Below, piece after piece: positions 46,403-54,943 of a DNA stretch of 64,000 nt. The stretch is from Streptomyces sp. MBT65. GTDB taxonomy: Bacteria; Actinomycetota; Actinomycetes; Streptomycetales; Streptomycetaceae. The position numbers and the translations under genes were made by a program. The stretch lies in assembly GCF_016612545.1 (NCBI RefSeq), contig NZ_JAENRY010000038.1:27536-91535 (forward strand), in the 5' to 3' direction. The notes under the pieces were generated by a model that saw only the letters and a program-made list of their open reading frames with translations, was not told where the DNA came from and searched no databases. Position 1 is the first letter of the stretch; each line of letters begins with the position of its first letter.

Positions 46403-46433
46403 CGTGCGCCAACACAACCACGGTTGGCGCACG
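46403..46433. promoter_or_regulatory. 11-bp inverted repeat upstream of the HNH-APAZ/pAgo operon
   Basis: CGTGCGCCAAC and GTTGGCGCACG, perfect arms with a 9-base spacer, 65 bases upstream of the HNH-APAZ start. It lies about 120 bases past the ppdK stop on the same strand, so it is either the ppdK terminator or an operator for the defence operon. Confidence 0.5.
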
Positions 46434-46553
46434 TTGTGATCACCGACCCCAGGGCTCTGGACAATACCCAGAAGCACATCCTGAATTCGACCACACCCAA
46501 GAACCCCAACCGCGGTCCAAGACGCGACGCGGCCCTCACCGTCAGGTTCTCGC

Positions 46554-49256
46554 CTACCTGCTGTCGCTCCCCCCAGTGATATCCATGAGCGCCGCCCGCC
46601 CCGCCTCCAACCGTGCCGCCGGAATACGGAACGGCGAGCAGGAGACGTAGTCGAGCCCCACCCGGTGGAAGAAGTGGATGGACTCCGGGTCACCGCCGTG
46701 TTCGCCGCAGACGCCGGTCTCCAGGCGGGAGTTGACGCTGCGGCCGGCCTCGACCGCCAGCTCCACCAGGCGGCCCACGCCCTCCTGGTCGATCGTGTCG
46801 AACGGCGACACGGTGAAGACGCCCTTCTCCAGGTACAGCGGGAAGAAGGAGGCCTCGGCGTCGTCGCGGGACAGGCCCCAGGTGGTCTGGGTCAGGTCGT
46901 TGGTGCCGAAGGAGAAGAAGTCGGCGTACTCGGCGATACGGCCGGCGGTGAGCGCGGCGCGCGGCAGTTCGATCATCGTGCCGATCGGGCAGTCGAGGGT
47001 CGTGCCGGTCTCCTGCTCGACCTCCGCGAGGACGGATTCCGCCTCGGTGCGGGCCAGCCGCAGTTCCTCGACCGTGCCGACGAGCGGGATCATGATCTCG
47101 GCGCGCGGTCGGCCGCCGGCCCGCAGCCGCTCGACCACGGCCTCGGCGATCGCCCGTACCTGCATGGCCATCAGTCCGGGCACGGCCAGGCCGAGCCGGA
47201 CGCCGCGCAGGCCGAGCATCGGGTTCTGCTCGTGCATGCGCTCGACGGCGGCGAGCAGTTCGCGGTCGTGCGGGTCCGGGTGCTCGGCGCGGGCCAGGCG
47301 TACGGCCAACTCCGTTCGGTCCGGGAGGAATTCGTGCAGGGGCGGGTCGATGAGCCGGATGGTCACCGGGAGTCCGTCCATCGCCGTGAGGATGCCGGTG
47401 AAGTCCTCGCGTTGGAGGGGCAGCAGGGCGGCCAGGGCCTTCTGGCGGGCGTTGTCGTCGCGGGCCAGGATCATCGCCTCGACCAGTGCCCTGCGTTCGC
47501 CGAGGAACATGTGCTCGGTACGGCACAGGCCGATGCCCTGCGCGCCGAGGCTGCGGGCGCGTACGGCGTCCTCGGGGGTGTCGGCGTTGGCCCGCACTTC
47601 GAGGCGGCGTACGGAATCGGCGTGGGTGAGGGCGCCCAGGACTGCCTCGGTGAGCGGGCCGTTGGCGGTGCCGGTCTCCAGTGCGCGGCCGACGTCGGAC
47701 GCGGTCAGCGGGAGTGCGCCGAGGTGGACGGTGCCGGCGGTGCCGTCGACGGAGACGGTGTCGCCCTCGTGCACCAACACGCCGGATTCCGTGGTGAATT
47801 GGCGGGCGGCCGGGTCGACGGTGAGGGTTTCGGCACCGCAGACGCAGACCTTGCCCATGCCTCGTGCGACGACGGCCGCGTGGCTGGTCTTGCCGCCGCG
47901 GCTGGTCAGGACGGCCTGTGCGGCGATCATGCCGGGGAGGTCGTTGGGGGTCGTCTCCCGGCGGACCAGGACCGTGGCCTCGCCGGCCGCCGCGCGTCGT
48001 ACCGCCTCGGCGGAGTCGAAGACCACGACGCCCACGGCCGCACCCGGGGAGGCGGCGACGCCCTGGGCGAGGGGAACGTCTGCCGGGGTGATGTCGAAGC
48101 GGGGGAACATCAGGCGGGTCAGTTCGGTGCCGTCGACGCGGACCAGTGCCTCGTCCGAGCCGATCGTGCCCTCCTCGCGCAGGTCGTGGGCGATGCGGAG
48201 GGCGGCCTCGGCGGTGCGCTTGCCGACGCGGGTCTGGAGGATCCACAGCTTGCCGTGCTCGACGGTGAACTCGACGTCGCACAGGTCGCGGTAGTGGTGC
48301 TCCAGGGTGCGCAGGTGATCGGCGAGCTGGTGGTAGGCGCGCGGGTTGAGCCGCTTCAGCTCGCTCAGGGGCAGTGCGTCGCGGACTCCGGCGACGACGT
48401 CCTCGCCCTGTGCGTCGGGCAGGTAGTCGCCGTACATGCCGCGTTCGCCGGTGGCGGGGTCGCGGGTGAAGGTGACGCCGGTACCGCTGCTCTCGAACGT
48501 GACGGCGGAGTGGAGGTTGCCGAAGACCATCGCCTGGACGTTCACGGCGGTGCCGAGGTCCTCGGGGATGTGTTCGCGGTGGCGGTAGATACGGGCGCGT
48601 TCGCCGTTCCAGGAGTCGAAGACCGCGCGAATGGCGCGGGTGAGCTGCTCGGTCGGGTCCTGCGGAAAGTCGTCGCCGGTCTCCTTGCGGATGATGGCCT
48701 TGAACTCCTCGGTGATCAGGGCGAGTTCGGCGGTGTCGAGGTCGTGGTCACCGGTCACCGCACGCTGTGCCTTGTGTGCGGCGATGGCCTGCTCGAAGAG
48801 GTCGCCGTCGACGCCCATCACGGTGTGGCCGAACATCTGGATGAGCCGTCGGTAGGAGTCCCGGGCGAACCGCTCCTGTCCGGACGCCTCGGCGAGTCCG
48901 GTGACGGACCGGTCGTTGAGGCCGATGTCGAGGATGGTCTCCATCATGCCGGGCATGGAGAAGCGGGCGCCCGAGCGGACGGACACCAGCAGTGGATCGT
49001 CGGGGGCACCGAGGGTGCGGCCCATGGACCGTTCCAGTGCGGCGAGCGCGCGGGCCGTCTCGACTGCCAGCTCGGGTGGTTCCTCGCCCGTCTTCAGGTA
49101 GGCCTTGCAGGCCTCGGTGGTGACGGTGAATCCGGGCGGCACGGGCAGCCCGAGGCGGGTCATCTCGGCCAGTCCGGCTCCCTTTCCGCCCAGCAGGGCG
49201 GCCATCTCGCGGCTGCCTTCGGCGAATTCGTACACGTACTTGGTCGGTGCGGTCAT
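46554..49256 (-). CDS. ppdK: Pyruvate, phosphate dikinase
   Basis: 900-residue PPDK interconverting pyruvate + ATP + Pi and PEP + AMP + PPi. The N-terminal ATP-grasp part has LLGGKGAGLAEMTRLGLPVP. The central swivelling domain has phospho-His459 preceded by Thr458 (TSRGGKTSHAAVVARGMG). The C-terminal PEP barrel carries CGEHGGDPESIHFF with the proton-donor Cys. Full length. It lies 15 bases after a universal stress protein gene and probably shares its promoter. Under low oxygen it could run gluconeogenically or make glycolysis PPi-dependent, saving ATP. Confidence 0.96.
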   Translation of the reverse strand: MTAPTKYVYEFAEGSREMAALLGGKGAGLAEMTRLGLPVPPGFTVTTEACKAYLKTGEEPPELAVETARALAALERSMGRTLGAPDDPLLVSVRSGARFSMPGMMETILDIGLNDRSVTGLAEASGQERFARDSYRRLIQMFGHTVMGVDGDLFEQAIAAHKAQRAVTGDHDLDTAELALITEEFKAIIRKETGDDFPQDPTEQLTRAIRAVFDSWNGERARIYRHREHIPEDLGTAVNVQAMVFGNLHSAVTFESSGTGVTFTRDPATGERGMYGDYLPDAQGEDVVAGVRDALPLSELKRLNPRAYHQLADHLRTLEHHYRDLCDVEFTVEHGKLWILQTRVGKRTAEAALRIAHDLREEGTIGSDEALVRVDGTELTRLMFPRFDITPADVPLAQGVAASPGAAVGVVVFDSAEAVRRAAAGEATVLVRRETTPNDLPGMIAAQAVLTSRGGKTSHAAVVARGMGKVCVCGAETLTVDPAARQFTTESGVLVHEGDTVSVDGTAGTVHLGALPLTASDVGRALETGTANGPLTEAVLGALTHADSVRRLEVRANADTPEDAVRARSLGAQGIGLCRTEHMFLGERRALVEAMILARDDNARQKALAALLPLQREDFTGILTAMDGLPVTIRLIDPPLHEFLPDRTELAVRLARAEHPDPHDRELLAAVERMHEQNPMLGLRGVRLGLAVPGLMAMQVRAIAEAVVERLRAGGRPRAEIMIPLVGTVEELRLARTEAESVLAEVEQETGTTLDCPIGTMIELPRAALTAGRIAEYADFFSFGTNDLTQTTWGLSRDDAEASFFPLYLEKGVFTVSPFDTIDQEGVGRLVELAVEAGRSVNSRLETGVCGEHGGDPESIHFFHRVGLDYVSCSPFRIPAARLEAGRAALMDITGGSDSR

Positions 49257-49271
49257 CAGGACTCGGACCTC

Positions 49272-50174
49272 TCACTCGTGGGGTACGACGGCCACGGGGC
49301 AGCCGACGTGATGGATGGCGGTGTGGGTGACGGGGCCGATCAGCGGTCCCGCCGGCCGGTCGGTGAGGCGCCGGCCGACCACGAGGAGGCCCGCTCCGGA
49401 GGCGGCCCGGAGCAGTGCGGACTGGGCCCGTCCCGCCACGACCGTCTCGGCGACCTCGACACCGGGGTACTTGTCGCGCCACACCTGGAGTACGGCGGAC
49501 AGGAAGCCGTGCAATTCCCCGGCTCGCCTCGGTCCGTCCAGCAGGCCGATCTCGCCGGGGCCGAGCCCCAGCGGAGACGGCGGCTGCCAGGCGTGGACGG
49601 CACGGAGCCGGGCGCCGCGCAATCGGGCCGCCTCGAAGGCGAACTCGATCACCGCGTCGCAGGGATCGCCCAGGTCGACGCCCAGGACCACGTCCCGGTA
49701 GCCAGTCAGGATGGAAGCGCGGCCGTTGCCTGCCGGAAGGTGTTCGTCGGCGGGTTCCTCGTCCGTCCGGACGAGGACCACGGGACGTGTGGCACGGGCC
49801 ACCACGCTCTGCGCGACCGAACCCACGAGGAATCCGGTGAACCCGCTCAGCCCGCGCGAGCCCAGCACCAGCAGTTCGGCCTCCCCGGCCGCCTTCAGCA
49901 GGGCGGCAGTCGCAGGGCCCTCGACCTGCTCGTCGTAGAGGTGGACACCGGGGGCGACGGTGCGGGCCCGCTCCTTCGCCTGCCGCAGGACGCGGCGTGC
50001 CTGGTGCCGCTGGGCGGCCGTGACGGGTTCGCCGTCGTCCTGGCGCGGATGCCAGTTCCAGACGTGCACGAGCCGCAACGGCAGGTCGCGGTGTGCCGCC
50101 TCACGGGCGGCCCAGTCGACGGCGGCGAGACTTTCGGCGGAACCGTCGACTCCGGCGATGACGGGCGGAAGCAT
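49272..50174 (-). CDS. Tandem universal stress protein (UspA x2)
   Basis: 300 residues comprising two UspA domains. The first (about 1-145) begins PPVIAGVDGSAESLAAVDWA and ends with the ATP-binding GSRGLSGFTGFLVGSV. The second (about 155-300) begins VVLGVDLGD and has a degenerate nucleotide motif (VGRRLTDRPAGPLIGPV). The ATG at 50172-50174 is chosen because GGAGG lies 8 bases upstream; a GTG three codons earlier overlaps that site. It heads an operon with ppdK and faces a second USP gene across a 165-base region with a hypoxia-type box. Tandem USPs are hallmark members of DosR-type regulons. Confidence 0.93.
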   Translation of the reverse strand: MLPPVIAGVDGSAESLAAVDWAAREAAHRDLPLRLVHVWNWHPRQDDGEPVTAAQRHQARRVLRQAKERARTVAPGVHLYDEQVEGPATAALLKAAGEAELLVLGSRGLSGFTGFLVGSVAQSVVARATRPVVLVRTDEEPADEHLPAGNGRASILTGYRDVVLGVDLGDPCDAVIEFAFEAARLRGARLRAVHAWQPPSPLGLGPGEIGLLDGPRRAGELHGFLSAVLQVWRDKYPGVEVAETVVAGRAQSALLRAASGAGLLVVGRRLTDRPAGPLIGPVTHTAIHHVGCPVAVVPHE

Positions 50175-50262
50175 GATCCGCACCTCCTGCGCTCGGTCTG
50201 CTCCTCGCTTCCAGCGTCGTCCCGCGCTCCGCCCGCAGGTATGGGCCGCCAGGTCACCACCC

Positions 50263-50278
50263 GGGTCCGTTCGGCCCC
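50263..50278. promoter_or_regulatory. DosR/OsdR-like box GGGTCCGTTCGGCCCC
   Basis: Lies in the 165-base divergent region between two USP genes, 89 bases from one start and 62 from the other. Shares GTTCGGCCCC with boxes at 39981 and 51202. Confidence 0.5.
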
Positions 50279-50339
50279 ACCACGCGGCCTCCCCGGACCG
50301 TCATGGTGGAGGGGCCACGGACCTGGAAGGCGGCACACC

Positions 50340-51170
50340 ATGGAACGAGTGATCATCGCCGGAGTCGACCGGTCGGCACGCAGCCGCGTCGCCGCGGACT
50401 GGGCCGCGCGCGAGGCGCTGCGGCGCGGGCTGCCGCTGCGGGTGGTGCATGTGGCACCGCCGGAGAACCTGGATCCGGTGGAGCAGTGGCCCTACCGCCC
50501 GGACACCGTGGCGGGCCACGTGGTCGCCGAACTCGCCGCCCGTCACCCGTCGTTGTCCGTCCGAGGGTTGAGCCTCACCGGGGCGCCCGTCCCCGAGCTG
50601 CGGGCGGTGAGCGCGGACGCGGAACTGGTCGTGCTCGGGCTGCGCGGCGAGGGCCAGCACGCGCGGATGCCCCTGGGCTCGACCGGGGCGGCCCTGGCCA
50701 CCGGATGCGCCCGGCCGCTGATGCTCGTTCCCGGAACCCTCGCGGGGCGCGATGTGCCGGGTCACACCGACGCCGTGACCGTGGGCATCGACGCCCGGGA
50801 CCCGTCGGGCGGTGCGCTCGGCTTCGCCTTCGAGGCGGCCCGGCTGCACGGGGTCCGGCTGCACGCGGTGCATGCCTGGGCGCTTCCCGCGAGCGCCACC
50901 GCCTCGCTCCTCCCGATGCCGGAACAGGAACGCGCCGCCCGGGAGGACCACGAGGAGGACCTGCTCTCCGAAGCACTGCGCCCGTGGCGCGGCAAGTACC
51001 CGGACGTCGAGGTCCGGGCGGACGCGCTGCTGTTCCCGCCGGCCGAGGCCCTTGCCCACGCCTCCGAGACGTCAGGGCTGGTGGTGATCGGCCGGCACAC
51101 CGCCCCCGGCACCACCGCACTGGCCCTCCTGGAACACACGCGATGCCCGGTCGCCGTCGTGCCGTCGTAG
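50340..51170 (+). CDS. Tandem universal stress protein (UspA x2)
   Basis: 276-residue protein with two UspA domains: RVIIAGVDRSARSRVAADWA at the start and VTVGIDARDPSGGALGFAF at about 143. The ATP-binding glycine motif is partly kept in the first domain (LGLRGEGQHARMPLGSTG) and weak in the second. The start at 50340 has GGAAGG upstream. It is divergent from the USP-ppdK operon and followed by a cNMP-binding protein gene with its own box. Probably cytoplasmic; USPs of this type support survival in dormancy, but the molecular activity is unknown. Confidence 0.92.
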   Translation: MERVIIAGVDRSARSRVAADWAAREALRRGLPLRVVHVAPPENLDPVEQWPYRPDTVAGHVVAELAARHPSLSVRGLSLTGAPVPELRAVSADAELVVLGLRGEGQHARMPLGSTGAALATGCARPLMLVPGTLAGRDVPGHTDAVTVGIDARDPSGGALGFAFEAARLHGVRLHAVHAWALPASATASLLPMPEQERAAREDHEEDLLSEALRPWRGKYPDVEVRADALLFPPAEALAHASETSGLVVIGRHTAPGTTALALLEHTRCPVAVVPS

Positions 51171-51201
51171 GCCGGGCCAGGGAGGATCGGCCCTGGCCGA
51201 T

Positions 51202-51216
51202 GGGTCGTTCGGCCCC
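51202..51216. promoter_or_regulatory. DosR/OsdR-like box GGGTCGTTCGGCCCC
   Basis: Lies 32 bases after the USP stop and about 120 bases before the cNMP-binding gene, the only gene it could serve on that strand. Confidence 0.5.
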
Positions 51217-51334
51217 TGTGGGACCGGGCGGCGGTGGCGCACGGTGAGAGGTACGAGAACGGGTTTGCGCATCGTCGTCTACGGCACGCACACTCTCCGC
51301 GCAGCCCTGCCGAACACGGAACGGAGACAGAGTG

Positions 51335-51796
51335 ATGCCCCCTTCGATCGCGCTCCGGATGAATCACGCGCTGCCCCCGATACATCGCGAACGGCTCCTG
51401 CGGATGGGCCGCGATGTCTGCTTCCCGCCCGGCACCCGGCTGTTCGAGGAGGACGGGCACGCCGACCGGTTCTGGATCATCAAGGCCGGCACCGCCGCCC
51501 TCGACATACGCCTGCCCGACCGACCACCCCCCGTCGTCGAGACGCTCGGGATCGGGGATCTCGTCGGCTGGTCCTGGCTCTACGAGCCGTACGTCTGGCA
51601 GTTGGGCGCCTCGGCGGTGACGCAGGTGGAGGCCTACGAGTTCGACGCGGTCGCCGTCCGTCTGATGTACCTGGACGACGCCGAGTTCGGCCGGGCCGTC
51701 GAGCACTGGGTCGGCCGGGTATTGGCCCACCGCCTGAGCGCCGCCCGCGCCCGGCTGGTCGAACTGCGTGCGACGCACGCGGAGCAAGAACCGTGA
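51335..51796 (+). CDS. Stand-alone cyclic-nucleotide-binding (Crp-like sensor) protein
   Basis: 153 residues forming just a cNMP-binding/Crp-type beta-roll: CFPPGTRLFEEDGHADRFWIIKAGTAAL and GIGDLVGWSWL, then a C-terminal dimer-helix-like segment. There is no HTH, so it does not bind DNA by itself. A GTG three bases upstream is an alternative start; GGAGA favours the ATG. The expected phosphate-binding RxA motif is not obvious, so the ligand may not be cAMP. It is followed 94 bases later by a CBS-BON gene. Confidence 0.82.
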   Translation: MPPSIALRMNHALPPIHRERLLRMGRDVCFPPGTRLFEEDGHADRFWIIKAGTAALDIRLPDRPPPVVETLGIGDLVGWSWLYEPYVWQLGASAVTQVEAYEFDAVAVRLMYLDDAEFGRAVEHWVGRVLAHRLSAARARLVELRATHAEQEP

Positions 51797-51890
51797 TGAC
51801 CGCCGTACGCACCCGACAGCACCCGGAGTTCCACCCGATTCCTCGACCCGACGCCCGTTCCCACCTCAGGAAAGACCACGGGAGGCCGTG

Positions 51891-52522
51891 ATGTCTGAAT
51901 CCCCGTACACCGTGAGCGATGTGATGACCCACACCGTCGTCGCCGTCGGCAGCGAGGCGCCGTTCAAGGACATCGTCGAACTGCTCGGCCAGTGGAAGGT
52001 CAGCGCCGTCCCCGTGCTGGCCGGCGAAGGCCGGGTCGTCGGGGTGGTGTCCGAGGCGGACCTGCTCGCCAAGGAGGATTCCGCGGCAGCGGGGACGGGG
52101 CGGGCGACAGCGATCCCGCGCACCGCGCCAAAGCGGAGGCGGTGACCGCAGGCGAGCTCATGAGCAGCCCGGCCGTGACCGTGCACGCCGATGCCCCGCT
52201 CGCCGAGGCCGCGCGCATCATGGCCCGGCGGCATGTGAAGCGGCTGCCCGTCGTGGACGGGGTCGGCCTGCTGCAGGGGATCGTGAGCCGTGGGGACCTG
52301 CTCAAGGTCTTCCTCCGTCCCGACGAGGAGATCGCCGGGGAGATCCGGTGCAGCGTACTCGGCCGACTCCCGGTGACCACCGCGCTGACCGTCGAGGTGA
52401 CCAACGGTGTCGTCACGCTGGGCGGTTCCCTGCCCGACCGGACGCTCGTGCCGGTGGCCGCCCGGGCGATGCGGGCGGTGGAGGGCGTTGTGGACGTCCG
52501 GCTCGACCTCACACACCGCTGA
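51891..52522 (+). pseudogene. CBS-BON protein gene with a frameshift
   Basis: The first frame encodes CBS1 (SESPYTVSDVMTHTVVAV … VVGVVSEADLLAKED) and then stops at 52143-52145. The second frame, open from 51992, encodes the remainder: AEAVTAGELMSSPAVTVHAD (CBS2), RHVKRLPVVDG and a BON domain (VVTLGGSLPDRTLVP) ending at 52522. The intact homologue at 54944-55675 shows the expected continuous order. A one-base loss within the G-rich stretch near 52095-52110 explains the shift; it may be a real mutation or a sequencing error. GGGAGG precedes the start. If real, the product would be a truncated single-CBS protein. Confidence 0.8.
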
Positions 52523-52579
52523 AGTTCTTGGGGCGAGTACCGGGCGGAAGCCGGTGCTCCCCCGGCGGCGGCTGAACGG

Positions 52580-52610
52580 ACCAACTCCCTTGGTTCCCAA
52601 GGCCGTTGGT
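52580..52610. terminator. Hairpin between convergent CBS-BON and Rv1733c-like genes
   Basis: ACCAAC…GTTGGT and CCTTGG…CCAAGG arms around a 3-base loop, with a small internal loop. It lies between two convergent stops. Confidence 0.55.
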
Positions 52611-52624
52611 TTACGGGCCGCACG

Positions 52625-53212
52625 TCAGCCGGTCTTGTGGCCCCACTGCGGACCGATGCGTGCCCACTCGGCGTCCCACTGCTCCAACCGTCGCCGTTCC
52701 AGTCGCCCGGACACTCCCCGACCGACAAGGAGTACCGCTCCGCCGGCGCCTGCGGCGGCCCACACGCCCAGCACCACACCCTCGATCCGCGCCTGCGTCG
52801 CGGTCGGGGGGTTGGGCACGAGACGGCCCTTGGCGTCCAGCCACACATGGGTGGTGGACCCGGCCTTGCTGCTGGAGTCCACTCGGGCCAGACCCATGGC
52901 CTGCGTCCCGTCCGCCGCGGTCCAACGCACGGTGGCCCGGTAGTTGTCGCTGCCGTCGGCCGTGCCCACGGTGCGCTGTGCGTCCTCGACGAGCACGGCC
53001 GGCACCGAGTGCCGATCGGCCCTCAGCGCGTCGATGTGCCGTTCCACGGCGAGGTTCGTCCAGGCGCCCACGCCGACCGCGGCCACGACCGCGAGGATCC
53101 AGGCCGCGAGCAGCACCCAGGCCTCGACGAGGTAGCTACGACGTCTGAGGGGGTTGCGCCGAAATCGCCACCCGCGCACTCCGGCCGACCTTCCGTGCCT
53201 GCTGGGGATCAT
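52625..53212 (-). CDS. Rv1733c-like membrane protein
   Basis: 195-residue protein with a basic N-terminus (RRNPLRRRSYLVEAWVLLAAW), a first membrane span at about 35-57, an extracellular/periplasmic loop with a W-D/A-x-D-G motif (VRWTAADGTQ), and a second span at about 145-168. This is the layout of mycobacterial Rv1733c, a DosR-regulon antigen of unknown function. The start at 53210-53212 has GAGG upstream and lies 5 bases after the Acg-like gene stop, so the two are an operon. Confidence 0.8.
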   Translation of the reverse strand: MIPSRHGRSAGVRGWRFRRNPLRRRSYLVEAWVLLAAWILAVVAAVGVGAWTNLAVERHIDALRADRHSVPAVLVEDAQRTVGTADGSDNYRATVRWTAADGTQAMGLARVDSSSKAGSTTHVWLDAKGRLVPNPPTATQARIEGVVLGVWAAAGAGGAVLLVGRGVSGRLERRRLEQWDAEWARIGPQWGHKTG

Positions 53213-53217
53213 GATCC

Positions 53218-54204
53218 TCACCTGACCGGCATGTCGCTGCGGAACAGCGTCTCGGCGGGTGTGCGTCGTGGCGTGGCCCAGGTCTGGGTCGTGTGGCCGA
53301 GGCGCAGGATCATCTGCGGGAACCGGCCGAAGGCGATGCTCGTCCGCATTCCGGCACGCAGTGCGGGTACTTCGAGGGGCTGGGTGTGGAAGGCCGCGCG
53401 GACCTGATGGGCCGTCGCGTACAGCAGCACGCGCTGGAGCGCCTGGCCCGCGCGCAGCCAGTCCGAGCGGGTGTCGTACGGGGTGCTCAGAACGGCGACC
53501 GTGCCGGTGCGCGACTCCCATTTCTGGGGCGGTACGGCGAACTGCCGGACGAGGCCCAGGTAGTCGCGGGCGGCCAGCAGTACGCAGTCGGGGTGGTACA
53601 GGCACGCCTCGGCCGGCACTCCGGTCGGCCCGACGCGTCCTGCGATCTCGGCCGTGTGCCCCCGATCGCGGCGGTGCACGTCCTCCGCGGTGCGCACCAG
53701 ATCCGCGAGCTGATCCAGTTGGTCCGGATCGTCGACGACCTGGAGGACGGCGCCCTCGGCCCGTGCGTGTTCCCGCAGATCGTCGAGCAGCTCCTCCGCG
53801 ACGGGTTCGGCGCCGAACGGTCCGCGGTGCGTGTGCCGGTGCGCCATCGCACCCGCCATCAGCACCTCGTCGTAGGTGGCCGGAGCGTGGGCGGCGAAGG
53901 CCACATGGGCCAGGTAGGCAGGGTTGCCGGTCTCCGGGAGCAGATCGACGGCGGGCCGAAAGCCGAGGTTGCGCACAGCGATCCGCGCGTTGAACAGCGC
54001 CGCCCCGCAGGCGACGACCGACTCCCGGCCACCGGGGTCGGTCAGAACCAACCCGCGTCCGCGGTCCGCGTGGATCTCGAAACCGTGGTCATGGCCCTCC
54101 TCGGCGAAGAACCAGGGCTGGTTGTTGTGCGGCGAGGGCGCGAGGGACGCGGCGTGGGCCAAGTGCAGGGCCGCGCGGCCGTGTTGCGCGTAGGTCAGAG
54201 ACAT
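53218..54204 (-). CDS. Acg-family nitroreductase-fold protein
   Basis: 328-residue protein of the Acg group (Rv2032/Rv3131 of M. tuberculosis, both DosR-controlled). SLAPSPHNNQPWFF near the N-terminus is the flavin-binding start of the nitroreductase fold, duplicated in the chain as in Acg. Acg proteins are thought to sequester FMN rather than catalyse turnover, as one half has a lid covering the site. The ATG at 54202-54204 has GGGGGCACC upstream. A DosR-like box lies 60-74 bases before the start. It is followed 5 bases later by the Rv1733c-like gene. Confidence 0.85.
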   Translation of the reverse strand: MSLTYAQHGRAALHLAHAASLAPSPHNNQPWFFAEEGHDHGFEIHADRGRGLVLTDPGGRESVVACGAALFNARIAVRNLGFRPAVDLLPETGNPAYLAHVAFAAHAPATYDEVLMAGAMAHRHTHRGPFGAEPVAEELLDDLREHARAEGAVLQVVDDPDQLDQLADLVRTAEDVHRRDRGHTAEIAGRVGPTGVPAEACLYHPDCVLLAARDYLGLVRQFAVPPQKWESRTGTVAVLSTPYDTRSDWLRAGQALQRVLLYATAHQVRAAFHTQPLEVPALRAGMRTSIAFGRFPQMILRLGHTTQTWATPRRTPAETLFRSDMPVR

Positions 54205-54263
54205 GGTGCCCCCTTCGTCGACCGTTCCCTTTCAGGGTCCTCGCCCATCGGCCCCGGGCGCAT

Positions 54264-54278
54264 GGGCCTTCGGTCCCC
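54264..54278. promoter_or_regulatory. DosR/OsdR-like box GGGCCTTCGGTCCCC upstream of the Acg-like gene
   Basis: Near-palindromic, centred about 67 bases before the start of a gene whose relatives are DosR targets. Best positioned box of the set. Confidence 0.55.
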
Positions 54279-54340
54279 TTGTCAGGCCTGAATGGCCCTC
54301 TCCGGACCGGTGCCGGACCGTCCGTCCAGGCTGTCACCGC

Positions 54341-54399
54341 CCCCGGTTGGGGACGGCCCCGGCGCATCGGTTCTGCGCCGGGGCCGTCCCCAACCGGGG
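54341..54399 (-). terminator. Exceptional 26-bp-stem terminator after the flavodoxin gene
   Basis: The arms 54341-54366 and 54374-54399 are perfectly complementary over 26 bp with a 7-base loop TCGGTTC. It starts 15 bases after the flavodoxin stop, ending the acyl-CoA synthetase-CBS-flavodoxin transcript. Confidence 0.85.
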
Positions 54400-54414
54400 G
54401 CCACGTACAACAGG

Positions 54415-54924
54415 TCAGTCCTCCTCACGCGCCGTCAGCAACTCGTCCGCGATCCGTTCCGCCCACTCCTCGATCGCGCCGAAGTCACGGAAGTCTCCGC
54501 CCTTCCCGTTGCGCACGATCGACTGGGCGATGCGCCCCTTGGCGCCCTCTTCCAGGCAACCGCCGAAGGTGACATGGCCCCTGGCGCCGAGCCGGGCCAT
54601 GGCCCGCCGCACGCCGAACACGGGCGGGATGTCCCGCTCCGAGGCCGAGGCGTCGAGCGGGCCGCTGCTGAACAACCACACCGGGCGCTCGGCCAGTTGA
54701 CGGCCGTGCCGGTTCAGGAACCGGCGGGCGTCGCGGTGCCAGCGGCCGGCATACAGTCCACTGCCGAGCACCACGGCGTCGTAGGGCATGACGCTCAACA
54801 CGGACCCGGCGGGCAACAGGTCGGTGGTGAGGCCCGCCTTGCGCAGGACCTCGGCAACGGCCTCGGCGATCCCCGCGGTCGATCCGTTCGTCGTTCCGTA
54901 GGTGACCAGCACGCTGGTGGGCAT
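54415..54924 (-). CDS. Flavodoxin-domain protein (HemG-like)
   Basis: 169-residue FMN-binding flavodoxin-fold protein. The P-loop-like phosphate site is VTYGTTNGSTAGIAEAVAEVL at the start (given here in two overlapping pieces in the family pattern T-x-T-x-x-T), and YDAVVLGSGLYAGRW is the second loop. The size and the SGLYAGRW-type motif recall protoporphyrinogen oxidase HemG or menaquinone-linked flavodoxins. GGAGGG lies 6 bases before the ATG at 54922-54924. It is 19 bases downstream of the CBS-BON gene and last in the operon. It may carry electrons under low oxygen; partner unknown. Confidence 0.85.
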   Translation of the reverse strand: MPTSVLVTYGTTNGSTAGIAEAVAEVLRKAGLTTDLLPAGSVLSVMPYDAVVLGSGLYAGRWHRDARRFLNRHGRQLAERPVWLFSSGPLDASASERDIPPVFGVRRAMARLGARGHVTFGGCLEEGAKGRIAQSIVRNGKGGDFRDFGAIEEWAERIADELLTAREED

Positions 54925-54943
54925 GGCGGTCCCTCCTCTCATT

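Noticed and set aside
46665..51170. 1501-codon forward open frame
   Set aside because: Antisense shadow of ppdK and a USP gene in GC-rich DNA; only its last 276 codons (from 50340) are the real forward USP gene.
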